Below the pieces are notes generated by a model. It saw only the letters and a list, made by a program, of their open reading frames with translations, did no database searches and had not been told where the DNA came from. Of a stretch of DNA of 64,000 nt, positions 17,296 through 24,095 are shown piece after piece. Made by a program: the position numbers and the translations under genes. The DNA is from Paenibacillus sp. S150 (GTDB lineage: Bacteria; Bacillota; Bacilli; Paenibacillales; Paenibacillaceae). The stretch lies in NCBI RefSeq assembly GCF_019352175.1, contig NZ_JACBYI010000007.1, positions 124,001-188,000 on the forward strand, in the 5' to 3' direction. Each line of letters begins with the position of its first letter. Position 1 is the stretch's first letter.

Positions 17296-18498
17296 TTAAA
17301 GTCCTGCCTGGGCCTTCAGCATTTCAGCTCTGTCCACGCGTTCCCAAGGAAGATCCACGTCAGTACGTCCAAAATGGCCATAAGCGGCGGTTTGTCTATA
17401 AATAGGCTTGCGCAGATCGAGCATGGAGATGATTCCCGCTGGACGAAGATCAAAGTTGCCGCTAATCAGCTCAGCCAGCTTTTCTTCACTGATTTTACCT
17501 GTTCCGTATGTATCTACATTAATCGAGACAGGATTAGCTACACCAATGGCATATGCCAATTGAATTTCGCATTTATCAGCCAGACCGGCAGCAACCAGAT
17601 TCTTGGCTACATAACGGGCTGCATACGCCGCAGAACGGTCAACTTTGGTCGGGTCCTTACCAGAGAAGGCACCGCCCCCATGACGGGCAAATCCGCCATA
17701 TGTATCGACAATAATCTTGCGTCCGGTCAGGCCGGCATCGCCTTGTGGACCGCCAATCACAAAACGTCCAGTCGGATTAATAAAATATTTCGTATTCTCA
17801 TCAAGCAATTCCGCCGGAACCACCGGTAAAATTACATATTCCTTAATGTCAGCCTGTATTTGCTCAAGCGAAATTTCTTCTGCATGCTGAGTGGAGACAA
17901 CAATGGTATCCACACGAACCGGTCTTTCATTGTCATATTCAATAGTCACCTGAGTTTTGCCATCCGGACGCAGATATTCCAAAGTTCCATCCTTACGGAC
18001 CTCCGACAAGCGGCGGGCAATACGGTGAGACAGTGCGATCGGCAGCGGCATTAATTCAGGGGTTTCATTGGTGGCAAAACCAAACATCAACCCTTGGTCA
18101 CCAGCACCGATATTCGCAGTCTCTTCCGCAACCTGTGCAGGATCACGGTTTTCCAGCGCAGCATTAACCCCTTGGGCAATGTCAGCAGACTGTTCATTAA
18201 GCGAGCTCAACACCGCACAAGTATTATAGTCAAAACCAAATTTAGCACGTGTGTAGCCAATCTCTTTGATCGTATTGCGTACAATCGCCGGAATATCTAC
18301 ATATTCCGATTTGGTGCTGATCTCACCAATGACCAATACCAGGCCGGTTGCAACAGCTACCTCACAAGCCACACGGGCATTAGGATCATTAGCTAAAAAA
18401 GCATCCAATACCGCATCGGAAATCTGATCGCAGATTTTATCCGGATGCCCTTCCGTTACAGACTCGGAAGTAAACAAATGCCGTCCTTTAATAGACAA
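17296..18498 (-). CDS. metK: S-adenosylmethionine synthase
   Basis: 400 residues starting at a TTG (18496-18498) eight nt after GGGAGG; this gives [20 protein letters not shown], the standard family N-terminus, whereas the open frame continues 21 codons upstream without support. Makes AdoMet from methionine and ATP. Motifs: [12 protein letters not shown] (Mg/ATP), [12 protein letters not shown], and [19 protein letters not shown] (phosphate loop). Length equals Bacillus subtilis MetK. Sits between two SLH protein genes, which is unusual, but is transcribed alone from a sigma-A-like promoter. No S-box riboswitch is visible in the leader. Confidence 0.98.
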   Translation of the reverse strand: MSIKGRHLFTSESVTEGHPDKICDQISDAVLDAFLANDPNARVACEVAVATGLVLVIGEISTKSEYVDIPAIVRNTIKEIGYTRAKFGFDYNTCAVLSSLNEQSADIAQGVNAALENRDPAQVAEETANIGAGDQGLMFGFATNETPELMPLPIALSHRIARRLSEVRKDGTLEYLRPDGKTQVTIEYDNERPVRVDTIVVSTQHAEEISLEQIQADIKEYVILPVVPAELLDENTKYFINPTGRFVIGGPQGDAGLTGRKIIVDTYGGFARHGGGAFSGKDPTKVDRSAAYAARYVAKNLVAAGLADKCEIQLAYAIGVANPVSINVDTYGTGKISEEKLAELISGNFDLRPAGIISMLDLRKPIYRQTAAYGHFGRTDVDLPWERVDRAEMLKAQAGL

Positions 18499-18543
18499 TA
18501 CAACAACCTCCCATATTGTTAGTCTGACACTTATAAGGGCTTT

Positions 18544-18572
18544 ATCGTAGATACAGGACAAAAATAAATCAA
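18544..18572 (-). promoter_or_regulatory. Sigma-A promoter of metK
   Basis: TTGATT (18567-18572), 17-nt spacer, TACGAT (18544-18549). Predicted start near 18537 gives a leader of about 40 nt. A 6-bp inverted repeat GTCCGC/GCGGAC lies just upstream (18594-18610). Confidence 0.6.
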
Positions 18573-18665
18573 AAAAACTTGTGCCAACCTGCTTGTCCGC
18601 TTATGGCGGACCGTCTACTCTATCCCCTGACTCAATAATCATAGTTGATATTGTCAGATAAGTTC

Positions 18666-18697
18666 AAAAAATGAACCTTTTCCGATTGGAAAAGGTT
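18666..18697 (-). terminator. Terminator of the SASP gene
   Basis: Ten-bp perfect stem AACCTTTTCC / GGAAAAGGTT, 4-nt loop, then CATTTTTTG on the minus strand. About 150 nt past the SASP stop; the stretch between them (18698-18845) holds nothing else I can identify. Confidence 0.8.
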
Positions 18698-18845
18698 TAT
18701 GGCTTCCCACAAATGTCATATTATCTTATTTACCGTATGCTGTCAATTGAAGGAAGCCTCATCCCGTTGCAATAAGAGTTATAATGACAAACTGCTTATA
18801 GCTCCAATATCCAAACACAATTCCTTGGAAACTGCGCTGCTGATA

Positions 18846-19112
18846 TTATTTAAAAAGAGACTGCTCGGCTTGCTTCACAAGCCTCTTGGTGATTTCTCCG
18901 CCAACAGAACCATTGTCCCGGGAAGTCAGATGGCCCAGATAAGGAATACTGCCTGTCCCTGCACCCATTGCACCCAGCTCGGAGGCAAATTCCGTATCTG
19001 TCCCCCCACCGTAAGAAGCCCCATATAAACCAAACTCAGATGCAATTTCATACTGCATTTGTTTCAGCATTGCCCGGCTTTCCGGTACCACTGTGCGATT
19101 AGTACGTGCCAT
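18846..19112 (-). CDS. Alpha/beta-type small acid-soluble spore protein
   Basis: 88 residues; CAGGAGGTG lies 7 nt before the ATG. SASPs coat and protect spore DNA and are degraded at germination. The family cores are present: MLKQMQYEIASEFGLYG, the GPR protease site DTEFASELG, and GHLTSRDNGSVGGEITKRLV. The middle Gly-rich insert (ASYGGGT) is slightly unusual. Expression should be forespore-specific (sigma-G), but I could not see a convincing sigma-G promoter in the 190-nt spacer upstream. Confidence 0.95.
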   Translation of the reverse strand: MARTNRTVVPESRAMLKQMQYEIASEFGLYGASYGGGTDTEFASELGAMGAGTGSIPYLGHLTSRDNGSVGGEITKRLVKQAEQSLFK

Positions 19113-19301
19113 GTTAAAGCACCTCCTGAGTATTTTTTAAGATTACAGGAAGTATTGTGTGCTGAATCCATGACTTTGAATCGCCTCAATGTTTGTCAAC
19201 TGTGGGAATGCGTTCCGAAGGTATTTTCAAGTTATTGCAAGGGCATTATATTCAATAAGTAATAAAATCATTTTCTACTTAAATTGATTACGTGATGCAG
19301 A

Positions 19302-19841
19302 CTACTTAAGTGTATAAGTGCCGCGCACCATCACAACCAATCCCAAGGTCTGGCCTTCTTGAACAGCAATTCCCCGGCCTTCCCGCGGAAAAGACAACAA
19401 GTGGTTGGCAGGAGCCGCAGCTCCGTTGGCAAGATCGATTCCGTCAGTTAGATCGCCTACGCCATTGCTATCCTGAGTAATGATCACTGCCTTGCCGGCC
19501 CGTACAATAAACTCAGCACCTGCTCCGGCAATTAGTGTCTGGCCTGGCTTCACATCGACTATAACAAACGCAGTTGAAGCATTCTGGACAGGTGCACCGG
19601 TGGGCGCGGTTGTTGGCACAGGAGTAGCCGTGGCTGCCGGAGCTTGGGTAGCCCCAGCCCCACCTTGAAGAGCTTTCTGAATTTGTTGATCAACATAGCT
19701 TTTGGTGACCACCGGATCATCCGCCGTTCCCGGCTGCGAGCCGACACTTGCACCTTCAGCAAAGGGATTCAATAATGACCCTGCAACAAGAGTAACCCCC
19801 AGAACTGCTGTAGCCGCAGATATTTTCGTAAGTTTATTCAT
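19302..19841 (-). CDS. Small secreted protein of unknown function
   Basis: 179 residues from the ATG at 19839-19841; in-frame ATG at 19856 and TTG at 19865 are alternatives and ribosome sites are poor for all three. A signal peptide (KISAATAVLGVTLVAGSLL) runs to about residue 30, followed by PGTADDPVVTKSYVDQQI, a motif seen in a family of secreted Bacillales/Clostridia proteins of unknown role. A Pro/Ala/Thr linker (about 60-88) precedes a beta-rich C-terminal domain (FVIVDVKPGQTLIAGAGAEF, then GLVVMVRGTYTL). Lies between the SASP gene and the S-layer gene; function not inferable. Confidence 0.8.
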   Translation of the reverse strand: MNKLTKISAATAVLGVTLVAGSLLNPFAEGASVGSQPGTADDPVVTKSYVDQQIQKALQGGAGATQAPAATATPVPTTAPTGAPVQNASTAFVIVDVKPGQTLIAGAGAEFIVRAGKAVIITQDSNGVGDLTDGIDLANGAAAPANHLLSFPREGRGIAVQEGQTLGLVVMVRGTYTLK

Positions 19842-19888
19842 CGGGTTGAAGCTCATTCCTTTCAATTCATGTTTGAGAAGAGAATAAA

Positions 19889-19920
19889 TAAAAAGGCAGA
19901 GAGCATTACTGCTCTCTGCC
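19889..19920 (-). terminator. Terminator of the S-layer gene
   Basis: Ten-bp perfect stem GGCAGAGAGC / GCTCTCTGCC, 6-nt loop, then TTTTTATTT on the minus strand, 27 nt after the stop. Confidence 0.93.
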
Positions 19921-19946
19921 TTAAATTGAAGCTTAAGTGAAAGGTA

Positions 19947-22748
19947 TTATTTCACTGTGATGCTTGTGCCGGCAGTGATTGGGTTAGCAAGAGCACTCAG
20001 GTCAGTTACATGAGAAGCTGTATCCGAAACCTTAACAATGAGGCTAGTAACCTTATTCACATCAAATGTACCAGTAGTTGCACTGGAGCTTGTTTGGATG
20101 GAGATATCACCGGTCGAGTAAGTACCGCTGTTATCAAGATCCAGGAACAGACGTCCATCAACCACGGTTTGTTTCAGAGTGACAACATATTTACCAGCAT
20201 CTGTTCCAGTACCAGGTACAAAGCTTGCAATGTTTTGCAATTGTGCACCAGTAACTGTAACACTGTTGATTACGAATTCGAAATCAGCATAAGTTGCAGG
20301 TGTAACTCCCGATACAGTTTCACTGAATCCAATAACGATAAGTCCATTGCTGGAAATTGTCGCAGTGCTCAGTGTTGGAGCTACATCATCAACCAAGGCA
20401 AGACCAGTGATCGCAACCGGGTTAGCGATATTGCCCACTTTATCCTTCACATTGGTAACGTTCAGAGTGTAGCTGGCTGTTTCAGCAACAGACCCGGAAG
20501 GCAGGTTGATTGTTGCAGTCACACCAGTAGCAGCACTTTCAGAACCGCTTGTAATTGCTACAGTGACGTAAGCACCAGTTGGAAGAGCCTTACCATTCAA
20601 CAGGTAGTTGCTTACGCTTTGTACAGATGCAAGATCCAGCCCAATGTTATCAGTAAGTGTGATAGCAATTTTCGAACCGGAAGTGGAAGAAGTAGCAGCA
20701 GTAGCAGCAGCAGTAGTCGTAACTACAACTGGTTTAGTGGAATCCGAAGATGCACCTACTGTAAATGTCAGAACAGCAGCACCGTTAGTGTTGGATTGGC
20801 TGGACAGGTCTTTAGCAACTCCGCTGTTTACACGCAGAGTATAAGTGCCTGCAGACAAAGCAGTTCCTGTAGTGACACGAATTTGCGTTGCATCATCCGC
20901 ATCGGAAGACAGGCCAGTAAGTGCTGGAGTTGTTACAACAACACCATTAGAGTTAATCAATGTGAAGGCAGTAGTTGCACCAATCGCTGCAACATCTTCA
21001 CTGAATTTCACTACAATTTCACCACTGGCAACTGCGCTAGTAGTATAAGAAGCAGATTGAACTACTGGAGCTACAACGTCTTTAGTCACAGAAATCGCAT
21101 GACTGGAAGTCGCTTTGGCATTACCCAGAGTATCAGTGATAGCGTCAGTCAGAATTACTGTTCCAGTAAAGGTTCCAGCAGAGTTGAATGGAAGTGTAGG
21201 AAGAATAACACTCAGTGTGCTGGTGCTTACTGTAATTTTGGAAAGATCAAGGGAGATAGCAGAGCCATTTCCGTCAAGAACTTTTACCGCTCCAGCAGTC
21301 TGAACGCTGTCAGCATCAATAGATTTATCAAATTTAATTGTCAATTTGTTATCGCGAGTCGCAGTAACACTTTGAACAACCGGCGCAACTACATCAGAAG
21401 ATACAGTTACAGACAAAGCAGTTGGATTAGGATTCAAGAAGTTGCCAGCAAAATCTTTGAAGTTCAGTGCGCTGATATCATAAGATGTACCAGCAGTCAA
21501 AGTTTGGCTAGTTGTTACTTTAATTGTAGTTGGTGTAGAACCAGCAGCTACAGTAGCAGCAACACCACCGACATAAACGATAGCGCCTGTTGGATCAACT
21601 GGTTCAGAGAATGTCAATGTAACAATATTTGTGGTAGTTCTAGCAGTTGAACTAGCAGCGCTAAGAACTGGAGCCACGGAATCAGTAGCAGTCAAAGTAG
21701 TGCTGTAATCAGCAACAGTTGCTCCTGCAGTATCCTTCACACCACTTACAAAGAACTTAAATGGTGTTCCAGCAGTAATGTTGCCCAAGCTGTAGTTAAT
21801 AGCATATGGAGTAGTGATTGTTACACTTCTCTTATCAGCAGACAACTCAAGCTCACTGTCAGATGGAATTGCTACATCATCACTCAAGGTATTGATTTGG
21901 TATGTGTAGTTAGTTACTGTTTCTGCGGAAGTTTCATCAACAGTTCTGTTGAATGTAACCAAAAGTTGCTTAGCATTCAAAACTGTTACAGATTTCACTT
22001 CAGGAGCAGTCAGGGTAACAGTAGTTTTGTAAGTGTAACCGTTGTAAGTGAAGGTCACTTCAGTTGCTTTGTCAGCAACAAGAGCAGTTTCCAATTTGAT
22101 TTCGGCTGTTTTGCCGTCAACAAAGGTTACGCTCAATGTGTTAGCGTCCAAAACTTCAACAGTCTTGAGTGCCGGAGCTTCGTTCAAAGAATCAACCGCA
22201 TAAGCAGTTTCCACTACCAAAGAGCGAGTAGCGTTACCTTTGAAATTAGTGCTCTGTGCAACCAGACCAGCGTTGATAACTGCTTGAGCATAGCCCTTAG
22301 CCCATGCGGATGCGGAGTTATCAGTTGTAGCAGGAGTTTCAAGTTTCAAAGCGCGGAACAATACAGCCGCTACTTCTTCAACTGTTACTTTGCCGTTGTA
22401 GTCGAAGATACCTTTAACAGTATCTTTACCCTGCATCAGGTTAGCTGCAGTAACAGCTTCGATGTAAGGAACTGCCCAGTTGCTTGCAGTGTAACCTTTA
22501 TCGTTGTAAGACAACTTGCCTGTAATTTCTGTAAGACCGAACAGTTTAGTAACGATCTTAGCAAATTCAGCGCGAGTCAGGTCTTTTTCAAGATGAGATT
22601 GACCGTCCGGATATCCGTTGAGAATACCTTTAGCTGCCAAAGCATCAAATTTCTGTTGTGGAGTTGTTGCAGTTTCACCAAACGCTACAGAGGCAAACAT
22701 CGAGAATGCCATTGCTGTAGATAATGCTACGGATAAAATTTTCTTCAT
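19947..22748 (-). CDS. Probable major S-layer protein (N-terminal SLH, Ig-like repeats)
   Basis: 933 residues from the ATG at 22746-22748, with AAGGAGGAG 10 nt upstream; an in-frame ATG at 22820 with its own strong ribosome site would add 24 residues. Signal peptide MKKILSVALSTAMAFSMF to about 25. Three SLH domains (about 30-200; LTRAE, VTVEE, ATRSL) anchor it to pyruvylated wall polymer. The rest is seven or so Ig-like/SwmB-like beta repeats (APVVQSVTATRDNKLTIKFD; APVVQSASYTTSA) rich in Thr, Val, Ser and Ala and nearly free of Cys. Smooth, biased codon use, a long leader and a strong terminator fit a highly expressed protein. Confidence 0.9.
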   Translation of the reverse strand: MKKILSVALSTAMAFSMFASVAFGETATTPQQKFDALAAKGILNGYPDGQSHLEKDLTRAEFAKIVTKLFGLTEITGKLSYNDKGYTASNWAVPYIEAVTAANLMQGKDTVKGIFDYNGKVTVEEVAAVLFRALKLETPATTDNSASAWAKGYAQAVINAGLVAQSTNFKGNATRSLVVETAYAVDSLNEAPALKTVEVLDANTLSVTFVDGKTAEIKLETALVADKATEVTFTYNGYTYKTTVTLTAPEVKSVTVLNAKQLLVTFNRTVDETSAETVTNYTYQINTLSDDVAIPSDSELELSADKRSVTITTPYAINYSLGNITAGTPFKFFVSGVKDTAGATVADYSTTLTATDSVAPVLSAASSTARTTTNIVTLTFSEPVDPTGAIVYVGGVAATVAAGSTPTTIKVTTSQTLTAGTSYDISALNFKDFAGNFLNPNPTALSVTVSSDVVAPVVQSVTATRDNKLTIKFDKSIDADSVQTAGAVKVLDGNGSAISLDLSKITVSTSTLSVILPTLPFNSAGTFTGTVILTDAITDTLGNAKATSSHAISVTKDVVAPVVQSASYTTSAVASGEIVVKFSEDVAAIGATTAFTLINSNGVVVTTPALTGLSSDADDATQIRVTTGTALSAGTYTLRVNSGVAKDLSSQSNTNGAAVLTFTVGASSDSTKPVVVTTTAAATAATSSTSGSKIAITLTDNIGLDLASVQSVSNYLLNGKALPTGAYVTVAITSGSESAATGVTATINLPSGSVAETASYTLNVTNVKDKVGNIANPVAITGLALVDDVAPTLSTATISSNGLIVIGFSETVSGVTPATYADFEFVINSVTVTGAQLQNIASFVPGTGTDAGKYVVTLKQTVVDGRLFLDLDNSGTYSTGDISIQTSSSATTGTFDVNKVTSLIVKVSDTASHVTDLSALANPITAGTSITVK

Positions 22749-22817
22749 AACCTTTTTTTCTCCTCCTTGGACGTTCATGAACTGAGATTTTTCTTTAGTT
22801 GGGTAGCTCATGTCACT

Positions 22818-22839
22818 CATTAGCCGATGCACCCCCTTT
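22818..22839 (-). promoter_or_regulatory. Second, upstream translation start of the S-layer gene
   Basis: AAAGGGGGT (22831-22839) followed 10 nt later by ATG (22818-22820), in frame with the signal-peptide ATG at 22748. It would add MSDMSYPTKEKSQF and ten more residues before MKKIL. Confidence 0.55.
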
Positions 22840-22870
22840 CCCGAGTTGAGCATATTAAGTATAAATAATG

Positions 22871-22890
22871 TCTGTGACGGGTATCACAGA
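22871..22890 (-). promoter_or_regulatory. TGTGA-N6-TCACA inverted repeat in the S-layer leader
   Basis: Perfect 7-bp arms TCTGTGA / TCACAGA around CGGGTA. The core equals the Crp/Fnr-family operator consensus. It falls about 50-70 nt downstream of the predicted start point, so it could act as a roadblock operator or as an RNA hairpin near the ribosome site. Confidence 0.5.
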
Positions 22891-22945
22891 AACTTGTAAA
22901 CAGCTTCAAGGCATAGTAATACTAGATTCCTAATTCTACCTAAGT

Positions 22946-22974
22946 ATTATACAATGTGCCTCAAGTCACGTAAA
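22946..22974 (-). promoter_or_regulatory. Sigma-A promoter of the S-layer gene
   Basis: TTTACG (22969-22974), 17-nt spacer, TATAAT (22946-22951). Predicted start near 22939, leader of about 120 nt to the first ATG and 190 nt to the second. An inverted-repeat cluster (22986-23028; CATTTG/CAAATG enclosing AACATT/AATGTT) lies immediately upstream. Confidence 0.65.
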
Positions 22975-23289
22975 GCTAATTTTTCCATTTGGCAATGTCC
23001 TTCAACATTAAATGTTATCTGGCAAATGCCTAGTGTAAATGACTCTACACCTTAAACGCAAATGATTGGAGAAAGTTGCGCTTTGTTAGAAAAATTTTTT
23101 TGCGTGTGATCTGCTCCCGTTCCAATAGAAGATACATATGTATGTTCTACTAACTATTTCTAATGATGGGTAGCTACGGGAATCAGTATAGCATAGAGGC
23201 TTTCAAAACGTCATTAAGCAATATTTGTTAAGTAAATAAACATAATTACCCTATTTCAAACCCAATGAGTTGTCTAATTATGTGAATAG

Positions 23290-23527
23290 CAACTTTCTTC
23301 GAGAGGGAGCTTCGGCGTTCAGAAAGTGATTTCCGCTGGTCATCCCATTTAGCCCGGACAAACCCATAGCGCCGCTTGGTCACAGGACTACAAGCTTAGA
23401 AGCTATCCAACTGTTGCCTGTCAGCCGCAAGGCGTATCTGTTCTTACACCGACCGGACTCTCTCCGGTTAGTTGTCCCAGCTTGGCTAATCGCGAGAAAA
23501 ACAAAAAGCGCCGTTTCCGGCGCTTTT
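23290..23527 (+). ncRNA. Candidate orphan structured RNA upstream of the S-layer gene
   Basis: Read on the plus strand the segment can fold into several clean helices: CTTTCT/AGAAAG (23293-23298 with 23321-23326); a two-part closing helix TTAGCC+GGACAA with TTGTCC+GGCTAA (23349-23361 with 23472-23489); inside it ACAGG/CCTGT (23382-23386 with 23417-23421), a GCC-GCAA-GGC hairpin with a GNRA tetraloop (23424-23433) and ACCGGA/TCCGGT (23452-23468). An 8-bp terminator with TTTTATC follows at 23506-23527. There is no open frame. I do not recognise a known family; the GNRA loop exists only in the plus orientation. No clear promoter seen. The minus strand folds nearly as well and would be S-layer leader, so orientation is uncertain. 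Confidence 0.45.
23496..23525. terminator. Bidirectional terminator hairpin
   Basis: AAGCGCCG / CGGCGCTT with a 4-nt loop. On the minus strand it is followed by TTTTTGTTTTT and ends the 23543-23884 gene; on the plus strand by TTTTATC and would end the candidate RNA. Confidence 0.85.
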
Positions 23528-23542
23528 ATCTATAGCTATAAT

Positions 23543-23884
23543 CTAACGAATTTTCATCGATAGTTGGATCAATTCCTGACGCTTCTCAGGACTTGCATTA
23601 ACATTCTCATACATGGCATCAATTGCCCCGCGGTTCTCGCGGTAGGTCTTCTCATGCTTGATTGTGGTATGCGACCACTCGATCAAAGCATTTTCGGCCG
23701 TTACAAGGTCGTTGTATGCATCATGGAACCCTGTAGCCTGTACAAGCTCTTCCATAACCTCTTGTGTGATCTCCTGCAGTGCCCGTTTTGCGGCAATTTC
23801 TTTTTCCATAACTTTTGCTCTATTCTCAAACGAATTCTTTGCTTTCATGTAGTCCAGCTGTGCTTTTGATAAAATCGGTTTCAT
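23543..23884 (-). CDS. Small helical protein of unknown function
   Basis: 113 residues; AAAGGTG lies 10 nt before the ATG. No family recognised. It is predicted to be nearly all alpha-helical and highly charged (QLDYMKAKNSFENRAKVMEK, then IAAKRALQEITQEVMEELVQ), with no signal peptide, membrane segment or Cys. Flanked by its own sigma-A-like promoter and a strong terminator, so it is likely a real monocistronic gene. Its position between two SLH protein genes gives no clear functional clue. Confidence 0.75.
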   Translation of the reverse strand: MKPILSKAQLDYMKAKNSFENRAKVMEKEIAAKRALQEITQEVMEELVQATGFHDAYNDLVTAENALIEWSHTTIKHEKTYRENRGAIDAMYENVNASPEKRQELIQLSMKIR

Positions 23885-23924
23885 CGATGGCTTTCACCTT
23901 TCAGAAAATATTATTTTCTAAATT

Positions 23925-23953
23925 ATTGTAACGTAAAATGGTGCAGAATACAA
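23925..23953 (-). promoter_or_regulatory. Sigma-A promoter of the 23543-23884 gene
   Basis: TTGTAT (23948-23953), 17-nt spacer, TACAAT (23925-23930); about 40 nt before the ATG. Confidence 0.55.
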
Positions 23954-24026
23954 AGTTTATGTCTGGTAACATCAAGTTATCTATATAAGATGTCGCGATA
24001 ATTCACATTTGCAGTTCCTTGATCAG

Positions 24027-24080
24027 CAAAAACGGAAGCGGCCGATCACACACAAGTATCTTGTGTGTATTCGACCGCTT
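24027..24080 (-). terminator. Terminator of the 24096-27989 gene
   Basis: Long imperfect stem (24036-24056 with 24060-24080; core CACACAAG / CTTGTGTG) followed on the minus strand by CCGTTTTTGC. The plus strand also ends in CTTTTATT, so it may act in both directions. Confidence 0.8.
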
Positions 24081-24095
24081 TTATTCCAAGTTGCT

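Noticed and set aside
18499..18845. SAM-I riboswitch for metK
   Set aside because: No S-box core sequence was found in the spacer, only a promoter, a short inverted repeat and the SASP terminator.
20010..21650. 546-codon plus-strand open frame opposite the S-layer gene
   Set aside because: Its Ser/Cys/Asn-rich translation follows from the reverse complement of the S-layer codons; no start signals or family match, and the minus-strand gene has signal peptide, SLH domains and ribosome site.
23290..23527. Known riboswitch or housekeeping RNA (c-di-GMP, cobalamin, glmS, 6S, SRP and others)
   Set aside because: Diagnostic sequences of each family were sought by eye and not found; kept only as an unassigned candidate.
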